Source: Mauremys mutica
Taxonomy: Eukaryota; Chordata; Testudines; Geoemydidae
Assembly (NCBI RefSeq): GCF_020497125.1
Contig: NC_059081.1
Location: forward strand, 59,478,768 to 59,542,767
Direction: 5' to 3'
DNA length: 64,000 nucleotides
Each line of letters starts with the position of its first letter. Position 1 is the stretch's first letter. A program made the translations under genes and the position numbers. Shown in pieces: positions 11,541 to 24,846 of this stretch. The notes under the pieces are model-generated. The model made no database searches and had not been told where the DNA came from. It saw only the letters and a list, made by a program, of their open reading frames with translations.

Positions 11541-14500
11541 CAGGAACAGCTCATTTTGATGCCAGGAAATAATTCAGCTGATGCTTGGGAATGGGCTTAA
11601 TAAATAAGATTATTCTGCTTCCTTGGACTATTGATTGTAACAGATTTGATCATGAGGGCCAAAGCTTTGTCACCCGCCCAGTGGAACATCTTGAGGAGGC
11701 AATGAGCAAGATAAGCAGAATATAGCCTGGGGTGAGACTAGGCATCTGCTCCATGGCCAGGCCTCTTTCCAGTGAATTATGCAATCTGGTTTTTAAAAGA
11801 AAAATATTAAAAATTAGTTTTTTCATTGGATGATACTATAATTCTCTGTTTTCGTTAGAGTTTCCACTGCCCAACATTAGGCAGTTCTTGAAACAAACAA
11901 AGCTACAGTGTTCACTGAAGGCATTAGACAGCACAAAAGGGTTGCCATGACAACAAGAATTCTAAAGCGATGCCATCCGATCCTGAAAATATTTAATCAA
12001 CACTTGCGTTACAGGACAAACATTAAATCAGATATTCACCATGACAAGTTGTGTTAGCATTTATTGTGTCAAAATTGAAAAACCATCTTAGGGAACAAAA
12101 GCAAATAGAGGTGAGATCTATTTTAGATATCTTTGGATGAGACATTTTCATGCACAGACATTTGTATCTACAGTCAGTCTCATATGGGGAAATAAATATA
12201 GGTACATGTGTGGATTCCATCAACTTCCTTGACTGAAATGGCACCATGCATCGCTTATAATGGGGAGAACATGTTTCTGCAGGATCCACACGATTATCAA
12301 GGTTAAACTGCTTTTTGGTTCTGTCCCACCATCTCCTTTTGGGTTACAGCCTAACTTTATCAAGTCAGTGTAGTATGTCAGACACACACACACTTCTAAA
12401 ATTACACGGAATTGGGATTCCAAACATGCACAAGCTGAATTCCCACCTAACATAGTTTTATTGATTTTGCTTCTTGAATCTAGAGGATTATAATAGACGG
12501 CAGTAAATGTCAACCAGTGGATTGCACTGCATTGTGAACTTGTATCCATTAGCAAAAGGTACCCATTTTGTGGACCAAAATGTATTGCACAGGGTACTTT
12601 AAGGAGAACAATAGGGCATCCCCATACAAAACTGTTTCAGAAAAGTTGGTTCTAGTATTGCTTCAAACAGGCTGTTTTAAACTGGGTCCTGCCCTGGAGG
12701 ATAGAACTAGCATGAGAACTTTAATCCACATGCCATAGCTCCACTCCTTTCTCTCACTCCTACCCCTTGCTGCTCCATCCTTCTATTTTCTTTTTTTAAC
12801 TCTCTCTTCATCCCCTCTCCTCTCCACTGTGTACTAAAGAATGACAAGAAAATACCAAAAGGGCAAAGAAGAGGGAACCAAGAGTAGATGATAAAGCAGA
12901 AGAAGAAACTGCAGATTTCTTAACCAGAGCTCCGATTGACTTTCAGTGGGAATTTTGTCCAAGTGAGGAGGCATGGAGGAGGATAGGAAATGACCCATAG
13001 AGATCAGTTGTTTGTTAACTCAGATCAAGTAGTCATATGTACCCCAAGACAGCTCATGGCAATGAAAAGAATGTAGGTGTAGGAGGGACACATACTTCTC
13101 ACAGTATCAGTGCTTTCCCAGAAGTCTCCTGAGCATTACTTCACTTTCTATCAGTGTAAATGCCACATGTTTTTACCCTCAGGAGAATACCAATTGGAAT
13201 CTGAAAAGGCTCTCTGAGAGATTATTTATGGCAGCCCAAATACTATGGATTTACTGATTTGGCCTTGTAAGAAATCCCCAAGTGATTGATGCAACTTCCT
13301 AAAGTTACTGATAAAGTAACTAAGTGATCCCTGCAACCAGTGCATGAACAAGGGTCTGCAGTTAGTATGCTAATAATATATCCTCAGTGTGCACGATAAG
13401 AATGCCTTGCCATTTCTTTGAAAATCTAAGCTAATTGCTAATTAAGAAAAAAAAGGAGAAGGTACACAATAAGTAAAGGCTTCCCCTAATTCAAACAAGT
13501 TCCAGCCAACATCATTCACTGATGCAGGGGGAATGATGGGGTTTTATCTTGTTTTCCTTTAGAGCACTGAAAAACCCCTGCAAATATACAGTCACCAGTC
13601 TGCTGCATCTATACTGTATCATGGCTAACAGAAACACCTGAGTGTTCCCAGGCTCTTTGAAGCATCATTTCCTTCTCCTGCTGCTCTTTGGATTTCTTAT
13701 ATGGGTTCCCCTCACTTCCTGTGTCCACTTCAAGCTTCTTGTCCTCACTTTCAGGACTCTGAACATTTCTAATCCTATTTACAATTTGTCCTCCATCATG
13801 CACTGCTAAGGCTGCTCCTGATCTTCCCTTCCATCCTTTGGATCTTCTTTGCACTTGTCTTTGCACCTTTTGAAAGTTGCCTCTTATTCTAGGAACTGTC
13901 TCCCCCGCTCCCGCCCCCACATCAGATGTCAAACTTTCACCTATCTGCCAAACATATTCCTCCTGAAAACACTTATTTCACAAGTCTTACAGCACTGCTC
14001 TTCCCAATGCTATCATTGCCCTTAAATTATCCAGTTGACATGGTGGTCTCTTAGGTTAGAAAATAGTTGAAGCATCTCAGACAGCTCAGCTCTCTCTCCT
14101 TTTGTAAAACAGTGACCACTGCATGCACACAGATTAAAAATTAGGGCCCTGATTCTGACCCAAACTCAGTGCAGTTTGAGGGGTGTGTATGGGAACCTGG
14201 ATTTTGAAGTCCCAGGTGTATGGAGGAGCAGCTCAGGATTCTGTCCCCAGGGATTGTTCTAATATATGGCTGCCTGCCATGGCCCCCATCGACCACTGTA
14301 CTACCCCCATGTAGTAGTGCCGAATAGCCACAGTGCAGCATGGCTTGACTACATGTTCTTCCTCTCCTGACACACTCCCTCCCTCTGTCACAGCCCTGGT
14401 GACCCTAACTGGACAGTCTCCAGGCTGCCATGTTGGGTCCCAATCCACTGGACCCAGGAGCTCTTGGCCTAAGCAGGCTGTAGCTCTGTTTTCTCCCTTG

Positions 14501-16054
14501 GCTGCTCTGGCACATTTCCTGAGCACAGGCTGTGTCTATTATCCCTTCATGGAAAGGGGGCCCCCATAGGTTCCCAGGAACGGTACTGATCTCCCAAATG
14601 TCCCAGTAGGTTAGACACACCCTATCCCAGGATTCCACACGTGTGGGTGCTCTGGGGTCAGGCTCACTTGTCTAGTGTATGTGATAGGTATAGCACAGAA
14701 ATAACACACCCAGACTTTGCCCAGGACTCTAAAACAAGTTACTCTTTCCTTGGATACTACTAGAAATTCTCATCTAGACATAATAATAAGTCCTACACAC
14801 ATTTTCATGCATCAGTTTCCTCACCACTTTGGAGCATTCTCAGGGACCTCTGAGGTATCCACAGGGTGGCCATTTGTGCATTCTCAGAATATCAGACATT
14901 CTGGCACTTCTGGGAATGGCCTAGGCCTGCTCCTGCCAGCGTGACCCTGTTCCCGCTGGTATGACCTCACACACACAGTGAGTTCAAGGCCACACCACAC
15001 AGGGGATGCCATTTTGAGGTTGTGCTGTCCTGCATCTGTCAGCGTGACCACTCATGCACTGTGTATGCAAGGGCAGGCTGGCAGGGGGCGGAGAAGCACT
15101 CCTCAAAATGGCGTTTCCCATCCGATACTGTAGAAAACCAAGTTTGGTTTTGTCTCAGTATCAGGCAGGGGACAAACAAAAAGCCCCAAAAGAGGGCTGT
15201 CTGGTTCAATACCAGATGAGTGGCTGGCCTCCCTAGGTATCTGGGATCCTTCTCCTGCAGCTCATGGCTTGTCATAAGAATCATGGAGTCTCTTTCTCAG
15301 TCTTTCTGCTACAGATCAGCTTGCTTTAACTTTGGCTGGTCCCATATTTAAGACACCCCTACATCACCCCCTGCTTTAATAGTATCTCCTCTCTTCCTGC
15401 CTCCTGCCCACAACACCTCCTGTGTGGCTCTCTGACTCTTCCCCCTGACCCACCTAGCCTCTGTGGTTTTAAAGACTAGCATCAACACCTTGGTTTCTAT
15501 TTGCTGTGTTTGGGGATTTTCCATAGTCCAAACGGTAGCCCCCAGCAGAGAGGTAGGAGAAAACTGATTCTCCTCATCCTCAGCTGACCAGTTGTCCCAG
15601 GATACTTCCGTTAGAACAGGCAGCCATTAAATTCCAACAATCGCCCTTTGTGCTTGTTCTGAGAGGGATGTGGTGCAGCCCTTGTCAGCAAATGGTGGAT
15701 TCCACATCCCCACAGAGGCATTCCCTGGAACAACAATTTTATCACTACTTCATATCAGCCAGAATTCCTTAAGTTTTACAGACAGATTCCCCAAATCACC
15801 ACATCCTCCCTGACTGGGTCCTCATATGCTGGAGCTGTGAGGGAGAGCAGTGTAGGAGCGAGCAGCTCTCCCCACCAAAGCCCCTTACATCTGGGGTATT
15901 GCCGGGAGGGGTCCATTGCTTTACAGCCCCGCTCACCTATTGAAGCCAGTAGACAGGGGCCACACAGCTTAGAATCAGGGTTTAGGATCGTCATCCAAAT
16001 GTATGGAGTGTCTGCACTGGGTTTTCTATGCCTGATTCAAAATTGCACGTGCCT
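11541..16054. other. intergenic DNA, no gene seen
   Basis: No supported gene. The frame at 13609-13932 (minus, 107 codons) is hydrophilic and K/E/Q-rich but matches nothing I know. The block 14330-15640 is GC-richer with many short frames on both strands and reads like an old, unclassified LTR or composite repeat. I saw no exon with flanking splice signals and a familiar domain. Confidence 0.4.
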
Positions 16055-16146
16055 TTGGGCAGGGTCTGTGCCATCCTTTCTGTTCATACAGAGCTGAGCA
16101 CCCTGAAAACACTAAGTAAGTAAGTAAATAAAAGAATAATAATAAA
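16055..16146 (+). repeat. LINE-tail/MIR-like repeat, copy 1
   Basis: It has a GGGCAGGGTCTGTG start, an internal CAGAGCTGAGCACC-type core and a terminal AAGTAAGTAAATAA...AATAATAATAA tail. This matches the arrangement at 19951-20060 and 26066-26191 (GGGGCAG... CACCTAGCACA... AATAATAATA). It is probably an ancient amniote SINE or LINE 3' end. Confidence 0.45.
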
Positions 16147-16667
16147 CTTCAGTGAGTTATCGGGATTAGACAACACATCCAGCATAAAAGCATCCTCCTC
16201 CTCTCCAGAAACTAAATACTCCAATTCTTGTATTACAACTCAAAAATTAACAACTCAGAAAGCTATATCTGTCCCCCACCTTCCTAAGCACTAAAAAGGC
16301 AACTCCTACTCCCCCCAGAGGTTACCCTCTGAACATGTATTTGATTTCAATTAAGCCAAGGACGGGGTCATTTCCCTGAAATGTTCACATTTGTCCAAAT
16401 ATTTGTGTAAATCAAATCTGCAAGATATAGCCTCTCCATGCTGAACTGACTATCCTACCTGCTGGACAGAGGCAGAACACTGCAATTTATGCACACAGAC
16501 CCCTGCTCTAAAACAACCTCCCTGAATCAACCATGGTAGGGATCCCAGTAGATTAGATGACATTTTAACAATACATTCTGGGCCGGACAAGTAGTTTTTT
16601 CATGATCAGGATGACATTTACAAAGATTGTTATGGTTTGGGGAGGGTACATTTTTAGCCTGTCAACT

Positions 16668-16885
16668 TGAAACAGCACTTTGTAATTCTATAGTGTCGTC
16701 TATCTGAGGGTCTCAAGACGCTTGACAAATAATCAGGAATTAAGCCTCGCAACACCACTGTGCATTAAGTAAGTATTATCCTCCAAGAGATCATGCAGTT
16801 AGTTCAAGATCATACAGGAAGCCTGTGTTAGAGCTAGAAATAGACTCTAGGCTTCTTAACTCCTAGTCCCCTGCTTTGATCACAA
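16668..16885 (-). repeat. MIR SINE, minus strand
   Basis: Read on the minus strand it shows the MIR layout: a GGACTAGGAGTTAAGAAGCC segment, a CTTCCTG...CTTGAACTAACTGCA core equivalent to the MIR 'cttgggcaagtcac' core, and a tail near AAGCGTCTTGAGA. It is well diverged and ancient. Confidence 0.55.
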
Positions 16886-17710
16886 ACCCCTTCTTCTTCC
16901 CTTAAATATTTAAAAATATGAAACCACCACTAGTTAAAGATTTGAGCTGCATTTGTTTTGCCCTTTATAAGAGGCACCTAAAATAGTAACTCAGAGATCT
17001 GAAAAGATAAATTACCCTGAGCTGTGGCATTATATGGTACATGTAGTATACTTCTTGGCAAGTTAATTTTCCATCTCACAAAGCTGTAGTGGGACTTCCT
17101 GAGCTCACTACTGTTCATTTTGTTTTAAGTTCTGTAGGCTGACGGCACCAGAGGAAGTGAAGTTGAAGGAGGATGTCATTAAGGCATGTTGGTTAACCTG
17201 CACTCGCCTTACGTCAATCAGTTAGATTTCTGGAAGAGAGGCAATAAGTACATGAGTACTTTACTGTATGATAATAGCAAACAAAGAGACTACAAGGAGA
17301 ATGGCTACGCTAAGGATGAACTTATTTGTTTGTAGACAGGCATACTTCTGCAGGGCTTGATAAAAATGTGTTATGTTATTGCAGAAAAAAATATCAGAAA
17401 GATCAGCCATTATGATTGTGTTTGAAGGTACCTACAGTAACAAAAGGTTACCTTTTTTGAGACCTAATTCCCTAATCTGTACTAAGAGCTACCCCTAAGG
17501 GCTCTGTTTTTAAGCTGAAAAGGAAACTTTCACTGTTCCTCTGGGTAAGTTCTTTAAAATAAAACCTGTCTTCCATGTTGAAGTTGCCAACGTGGAGAAT
17601 CAGTCACACAAAGGAGGCAGTTTTGGACAAGTCTAACCTCCTTGCCCAGTGAAGGAAAAAAACGTTCCATTCACATTTGTTTGTATTAAATAAATGTACT
17701 GGTTTCACAG
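16886..17710. other. intergenic DNA, nothing recognised
   Basis: AT-rich sequence with no long frames and no repeat that I can name. Confidence 0.4.
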
Positions 17711-17824
17711 AGAATCATAGAATCGTAGGACTGGAAGGGCTCTCGGCAGGTCATCTAGTCCAGTCCCCTGCACTCATGATCTAAGTATTAGTCCTGCCCT
17801 GTGTGCAGGGGACTGGACTAGATG
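17711..17824 (-). repeat. CR1 3' end ending in a 21-bp inverted repeat
   Basis: 17711-17796 is the 3' tail of a CR1 LINE on the minus strand (complement of CCTACGATTCTATGATTCT at the terminus, with the TGGACTAGATGACCT motif). Positions 17752-17772 recur as an exact inverted copy at 17804-17824, so this short truncated copy is fused to an inverted piece of itself. Confidence 0.75.
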
Positions 17825-18959
17825 TGTGACACTGGTTATTTACTAGTGTGGTGACACTGTCTCAGGATCAAGGGCAGCCAGAAAACATATGCCTCTATGC
17901 CAATTTAGGGTAGAGATCAGGACAAGTCATTAAAAAGGAAAAAATAAGTATCTATCTTTTTGCTTTTTCACTTTTTCCTTGTTACAGTCTAGTGTTGGTT
18001 TCAATAAGCTTGTGCCTTGAGACACATACACAAGCCTATGAGGAATCCTTATGACTAATTCCTGTCCTCATTTTTTTTTATATTGACACTACACATAGTA
18101 CAATCCTTTTAATCACCAGGATACCCTTGCAGACGGCCTTATGTCCCAATTAGCAGGAATTCCAGATTAAACAGAAGGTAGTTTTAATAGCAATGTTGCT
18201 GTCCGGAGAGGTGTGGACAGGTCCATGGAGCTGGAGACAGCACTCTGTACTGAGATGAGGACTCAGGAAGCTGTTTGACTAGTACCAAAGGTAGGGGCAG
18301 CTGTGATTCATGTGGCATGGGGACCCCTTTATGAGCACATTTTCTGGATGGCAGTTTGTTCCTTCCACACACATACAGTGGTGAAGCAATTCAGTTATTC
18401 TTTGTCTGTATCAGAGTCACAGGAGGGGTTGAAAGACGATTTGGTGAAAGAGACAGAACTTGGCTCAGTAAGACTGAGCTTCACAGAACACCATTAAATC
18501 ATCCTTATTACCATCCCCGTTATGCAGCTGTCATTACTGTTAATTATAATTAGGTTTAAATTGGTTCCCTGGGATTTTCCAGTTGGACAGAGACCAATCA
18601 TCTAAGGGAATTGCAGGGATAGTTTAGTGATATTTTAAAAAAGAAACTAATAAATGCTAGGTAGACAGGCAGTTGGGTACAGTTTATATAAACCCAGCCA
18701 GCTATATAAGAGTAGCAGCCAGTGAACCTCAGGTCACATTTTCTGGGGGGGAGAGAGAGGACAGGGAATTTTTAAAGAGATAAAAAAATCACTGGTAAGT
18801 GATTTGGAACCATTAAGCTATACATGTTGTAAAACGGTATAACCACATGATCTCATTACTTCTGCCCTGCACCTTTCCCTCCCTCTGTTATTTTGTTATT
18901 TATAAAAGTCACTGCATAATGTCCAAAGTGAGGCTGGCAGACCAGGGGCCAGCTCTTGC
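17825..18959. other. intergenic DNA, no gene seen
   Basis: No gene is recognised. Around 18690-18720 there is a TTTATATAAACCC / CTATATAAGAG pair that resembles an LTR-type TATA region. It may belong to the LTR-like repeat that follows. Confidence 0.35.
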
Positions 18960-19930
18960 CAAGGCTTTAGGCATCAGCTGAGCACTGACAAATTCATAGC
19001 TGGAAATCAGCTCTATTTTAGTATTGTTCAGGTTAGGTAGTAGACTTATAAGAATGTATTTAAATTCTGTGGAATGCTTGTAAGTTGCTGCATGCATTGA
19101 TTTCACTTGTAGTGTCTGTATTTGGTGCTGTAAGGTGATATGTAATTTTGCTTTATAACTGTAAAAATGCTTGCTTTGAACCCGTGAACCTAGTATGGAG
19201 GAATGGTTCCTCCACCCCTCAAGACCGACTATTAAAACTAAATGGGTCATTGTGGAACATCACGATACAAAGTTTTAGTTAATGGCCCTCTTACACCCAT
19301 CAAGGCGCTACATGCAAGAAAGCCTGTCCCATCAGCTTGAATGCTCGAAGAAAGGGATAAAACAGTGAAACAAGAATTTTTTTCACTCTCTTTTGCTGTT
19401 TGGACTCTCAAAGGTGTAAAACTAAAAAACAGAAGCAGTGATCCCCATGGTCAACCTGGGTTAGCCCTAAGCGATATTCATTGCTGACAGATTACTACAA
19501 CTCTGTCACTTTTTGTAACCATAGACTGAAACTCATTTGTATACATATGGTACCTGCTGTAACCTGTAAATAAATCTCATTTCTTTTTCCTAGTTAATAA
19601 ACACTTAATTAGTTTACTATAGGATTGGCTCCCAGTCTTGTCTTTTGTGTGGGATCTGAGGCACAAATTGAACTGGGGTAAGAGACTGGTCTCTTGGGAC
19701 TGGAAACAACCTGAATGTTTTGTGAACTTTGGTGAATGATGACCAAGTATCAGTAAGGCAGAGACTGGAGTACCCCAGGGGACTGTGTGTGACTCCATGG
19801 TAAGACTGTTATAGTGCTTCAGGAGTTCACATTTGTTACTGGGTTGGTGAAATCTAATTATAGAACACACAATGAGTTTGGAGTGTCTGCCTTGACATTG
19901 GTTGTGAGCCACTCCAGACAGCGCAACATC
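18960..19930 (+). mobile_element. LTR-like interspersed repeat
   Basis: About 1 kb that I recognise by recall as a common turtle repeat. Landmarks are the GAACCCGTGAACC segment, CCATCAAGGCGCTACATGC, a polyadenylation-like AATAAA region near 19568 followed by TTAATAAACACTTA, and the end GAGCCACTCCAGACAGCGC. Poly(A)-signal-like motifs and the lack of an ORF suggest LTR or untranslated retroelement sequence. Exact ends and target-site duplications were not found. Confidence 0.4.
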
Positions 19931-19950
19931 CTAAATTACATTTTGGACCA

Positions 19951-20060
19951 GCTGGGGCAGGGATGAAGTCTATTTTTGTGTTTGTACAAAACCTTGCACA
20001 ATGGAGCCCCCATCCTAGTTGCAGCCCTTGGATGCTACTGCAGAAAATAATAATAAAAAG
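19951..20060 (+). repeat. LINE-tail/MIR-like repeat, copy 2
   Basis: It contains TGGGGCAGGGATGAAGTC, TTGTACAAAACCTTGCACAA, TGGAGCCCC and an AATAATAATAAA tail. It is the same type as the copies at 16055 and 26066. Confidence 0.5.
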
Positions 20061-20590
20061 TCAGTGAAGCTTGCCATCTCACAGTTCCCAAGTGACTTGC
20101 ATCTTTAAAGACAAACTGACTTGCAGCAAACGTCCACTATTTACAAAGGAACCCAGCCCACCTCAAGAAAGTATTTCTTCAGGACAAGATTCCCCAAGAC
20201 CTGCCTACACATGATCAAACTGGCATCACTTGCCAAGACAAGCATTTCAATCTCCACAGATTGGTATCTATCAAACATTAGCTTCCAGGGGGGGCATCAC
20301 TGGATACAAAGGAAAACAACCACCAATATATTTCATTTAGAAGCTCCTTCCCCATCTTTCTATTTTCCGGGCATATAAAATACTTTAGGGAGCTGTTTGG
20401 GCAACATTTGCGGCTCCTGGTATTTGGTAAGCGATTGCTGGCATCTTCCAAACCATGAATGAAAGGGCCTCATAACACCACAAGCGGAACAACCCTTATG
20501 GGTATATTAAAGTATCACTGACTTTATGGGTGTTTTCTTTTAATTTTAAAATTCAGAACACCACAACACCAAATAGTGACAAACAAATAG

Positions 20591-21104
20591 AATTGCGTCC
20601 AGTTTTGGGCTCCCCACTACAGAAAGGCTGTGGACAGATTGGAGAGAGTCCAGCGAGGGCAAAGAAAATGATTAGGGGGCTGGAGCACATGATTTATGAG
20701 GAGAGGCTGAGGGAACTGGGCTTATTTAGTCTGCAGAAAAGAAAAGTCAGGGGGGATTTGATAGCAGCCTTCAACTACCTGAACGGGGAGTTCCAAAGAG
20801 GGTGGAGCTCAGCTGTTCTCAGTGGTAGCAGATGACAAAACAAAGAGTAATGGTCTCAAGTTGCAGTGGAGGAGGTCTAGTTGGATATTAGGAAACACTT
20901 TTTCACTAGGAGGGCAGTGAAGCACTGGAATGGGTTACCTAGGGAGGTGGTGGAATCTCCATCCTTAGAGGTTTTTAAAGCCCGTTTTGATAAAGCCCTG
21001 GCTGGGATGATTTAGTTGGTGTTTGTCCTGCTTTGAACAGGGGGTTGGACTAGATGATCTCCTGAGGTCTCTTCCAACCCTAATCATCTAAGATTCTATG
21101 AAAT
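20591..21104 (+). mobile_element. truncated CR1 LINE (3' end)
   Basis: A 5'-truncated CR1 copy on the + strand. The left part still encodes the ORF2 C-terminal region: [20 protein letters not shown], then [15 protein letters not shown]. The right part has the typical CR1 3' UTR with GGGTTGGACTAGATGATCTC and the end GATTCTATGAAATAG. The open frame at 20530-20835 is this relic, not a host gene. Confidence 0.85.
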
Positions 21105-23471
21105 AGTGTGTTGGATTTTTCATTCCAAGATGTCAACTCATATAAAAGGGTAAAGTCTGAACATTCAGCTAATCAAGGAGGATTGACTGGGCAGTTTTAG
21201 GTGTTTGATAACCTTGTGAGTATAGAGATGGCTCTATACTGTACCTTTGGCACATGTTCCAGTCATGGCTTGGTCAAAGCACACGCTCAATGGCAAACTC
21301 CAACTTTTGAACGGTCTTCTGCAGGTGTTATCTTTTCTCTAGTAAGCCCCAAACCTGAAAGGGTGAAAAGAAGGAAAAGGCCCTCTCTGTAGCTGCCTTA
21401 GTGGGTTAGCCCTTATAGCTTCCACAGCCTCAGTCTGTGAACCCAATGAGATTTCTAGATTTGTTTTTTCCTTTTCCAAAGATTGGAACAATGCTGTGGC
21501 CAACTTGGGTTGGGCTTCTGAACTGCGGTTGAAGTTTTGGGATAGAAGGAGTTCAGGGCTGAATGTGACAGTGAAAATCAGGGAGAAGCAATCTCCTTGG
21601 GAGGGAGCAGACAAGAATCATTCAAGTTGGGTAGAATGAAAGGTTTGGAGGAGCATTCCCAGTGGGGATACTTACCTGAACTTTCCAAACCTCTTGGGCC
21701 TACAAAATTGGAATGAAACTCCCAGAAGAACAGGCTCACTCCAGTGATAACCAGCTTTCCCTGTGTTCAGTGGGGAATATGCTTATTCTATTTTTTTGTC
21801 ACTCTTCCCTGCCATAGGTCCTGGCCAGAACTAGAATTTATTTTACGTCGTCCACAGACCACTTTCCTAGAGCAATGTGAATAAAAAGTCAAATCTTAAA
21901 GGACTTACAGTATTATGGTTTCTAATGCTATATACAGATTTGTGGTTTGCTTAAAATTGGGTCATAAAAGTTCTCATAGTTTGGATTCTGCAAAATTCTG
22001 CACCATGCAAGGGTCATAGATCAATTGCCCTTATCATACAGTCTGTAGATTAGGAAAAAATGCTCTTTTTTTCTTGGCTTTCTCCTTACAGCACAAGCTT
22101 TTTCATACCTTGGAGCTCTGGGTTCATTAGCGTTGTGCAGACAGATAACACACTGAAGCTGGGGTCCATTTTTGCATAATGGCAATCTGAGTTACTGTGT
22201 TTACTGAGATCTCTGCAGCAAATTACTCCAGGCTGTTTGTCAGGACAGGGGAATTAGTCTGCCTAAAATTAAAACAGAGCTTAGCCTTTTCCCAGAATAC
22301 ACAATAAACCTTGCATGAACATGTATTTACTTTTAATTTAAAACATTTCATTACCATTTCCCCAACTATGTAATAATGGCACACGCTTGTCTCTCCATAT
22401 TATTAGTAAGAACGTGTACCACAAAACTAGGCCAGGCTCTAACACACCCAAACAGAACACAAAACAACAACAAAGAACAAAGCTAAAGAAATAAAGAATG
22501 GTCCTGGAATCACAGTAGTTGGAAGCATTAAAGGACAGGCCTTTCTTTGTGCTGGGGATTGAGTCACTGATATGCCAAACTCTCTAGTGCTGCTTAGGTC
22601 TGTACTTTCACAGGGGAGACTGGGGGCATCTCAAAGTGACAGTAAGGTACGTCAGAGCCAATATACAGCAGTGAGTAAAGGTCCCACTGTATCTGATTGA
22701 AAACAATATAAACAGGAGCCCCATTGTACTTAATGGTACTGGTAAGGCAGCTGATGGGGGGCAGAGATGGAGCAGAGGAGATCAGAGACTCTTTTCCAAA
22801 AAGGACAAGATGCTTATCTCATTAGTGACAAATAAAGCTGTGTACTTTGCAGTAGCCGTAGTTCCCCAGGGGTAATAATGTGTGAACATGCATCAAAGGG
22901 AGGCGTACAGGAGAACCCCAGTAGATTCTCCTTCAGGAAAAAGAACGATTGCTGAAGAGAGGGGCACTCTCTGCAACAAGTAATCCTCACTAATAACAAT
23001 GGAAGTGAGGCCTGCAGGATTTGACCCTGAGCATATAAGTACAGAGCTGAAGTCTTTACACTTAGGGCAAAATGTACGGCCCCCCACCCCCACCCCCAAA
23101 GTCAATCGACGAGTAAGTGGAAGGAAGGTGCAGTATATGCCATGTTGGACCATTACACTCTGCTTGCTCTGTTTCCCTAGTGCCTCTTTTGTTTCTCTTC
23201 CTGATATTTCCCATCACATATCATTGCAGAGTGTACCCAGGTCAGCCCCACATCTGGAAGATGAGCTGGTGGAGCTTTGTTTTTCCTACATATATTAGTG
23301 ATTACCTTGCTTCAATAAATGCCTGCCTCTTTAACAATAAGTGCTGTTTAAAATGGGCATCTGTTTTCCTTGGAGAGGGCAGGACAATGAGTCTAACTCA
23401 TCCCTAGTGTAACTACACTGAATTCTGTATATATTGTCATCGTGCCCCTTACCTGTATATATGTATATATA
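21105..23471. other. intergenic DNA, no gene seen
   Basis: Short overlapping frames occur at 21201-21614 and 22814-23407, but none shows known motifs or convincing splice context. A CCCCCACCCCC tract lies at 23080-23097, and a TATATA-rich tract precedes the CR1 copy at 23455-23475. Confidence 0.4.
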
Positions 23472-24846
23472 TATTGGGGCAGAGTCAACACGGTTTTTGT
23501 AAAGGGAAATCATGCCTCACCAATCTACTAGAATTCTTTGAGGGGGTCAACAAGCATGTGGATAAGGGGGATCCAGTGGGTATAATGTACTTAGATTTTC
23601 ATAAAGCCTTTGCCAAGGTCCCTCACCAAAGGCTCTTACGCAAAGTAAGCAGTCATGGAATAAGAGGGAAGGTCCTCTCATGGATTGGTAACTGGTTAAA
23701 AGACAGGAAACAAGGGATAGGAATAAATGGTCAGTTTTCAGAATGGAGAGTGGTAAATAGTGGTGTCCCCCAGGGGTCTTTATTGGCCCCAATACTATTT
23801 AACATATTCATAAATCATCTGGAAAAAGGGGTAAACAGAGGTGGTAAAATTTGCAGATGATACAAAACTACTCAAGATAGTTAAGTCCCAGGCAGACTAC
23901 GAAGAGCTACAAAAGGATCTCTCAAAACTGAGTGACTGTGAAACAAAATGGCAGATGAAATTCAATGTTGATAAATGCACACTGGAAAACATAATCCCAA
24001 CTATACATATACAATGTTGGGGTCTAAATTAGCTGTTACCACTCAAGAAAGAGATCTTGGAGTCATTGTGGATAGTTCTCTGAAAACATCACTCAATGTG
24101 CAGTGGCAGTCAAAAAAGTAAACAGAATGTTGTGAATCAAGGGATAGAATCAAGGAAAGGGATAGATAATAAAACAGAAAATATCGTATTGCCTCTATAT
24201 AAATCCATGGTACGCCCACATCTTGAATACTGCATACAGATGTGGTCACCCCATCTCAAAAAAGTTATATTGGAATTGGAAAAGGTTCAGAAAAGGGCAA
24301 CAAAAATGATTAGTAGTATGGAATGGCTTCCATATGAGGAGAGATTAATAAGATTAGGACTTTTTGGTTTGGAAAAGAGATGACTAAGGGGGGATATAAT
24401 AAAGGTCTATGAAACCATGACTGGTGAGGAGAAAGTAGATAAAGAAGTGTTATTTACTCATTCTCATAACACAAGAACTAGGGGTCACTAAATGAAATTA
24501 ATAGTCAGCAGGTTTAAAACAAACAAAAGGAAGTATTTCTTTACACAACGCACAATCTGTGGAACTCCTTGCCAGAGGATGTTGTGAAGGCCAAGACTAT
24601 AACAGGGTTCAAAAAAGAACTAGATAAATCCATGGAGGATAGGTCCATCAATGACTATTAGCCGGTATGGGGAGGGATGGTGTCCCTAGCCTCTGATTGC
24701 CAGAAGCTGGGAATGAGCAACAGAGAATTGATGATTACCTGTTCTGTTCATTCCCTCTGGGGCAGCTGGCATTGGCTACTGTCAGAAGACAGGATACTGG
24801 GCTAGACGGACCTTTGGTCTGACCCAGTATGGCCGTTCTTATGTTC
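23472..24846 (+). pseudogene. 5'-truncated CR1 LINE with broken reverse transcriptase
   Basis: A CR1 non-LTR retrotransposon whose ORF2 would encode endonuclease and reverse transcriptase for target-primed retrotransposition. What remains starts inside the RT domain. 23474-23860 has [18 protein letters not shown], the active-site-A region [13 protein letters not shown], and [19 protein letters not shown]. The catalytic FADDTKL block is in another frame from 23841, so a small indel separates them. 24096-24383 carries the later MVRPHLEYCIQMWSP and KRATKMI...YEERLIRLGLFGLEKR segments. The 3' UTR ends with the CR1 signature (GACCCAGTATGGCCGTTCTT, ATGTTCT). Truncation plus frame breaks make it inactive. 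In CR1 the YLDFxKAFD motif normally has Asp, and here the residue after AF is Ala. It is inserted in intergenic DNA about 15 kb upstream of CD28, in the same direction. Confidence 0.9.

Noticed and set aside
13609..13932. 107-codon hydrophilic minus-strand frame, possibly an exon
   Set aside because: The composition is protein-like, but I could not match it to any family and saw no partner exons. Left as unrecognised.
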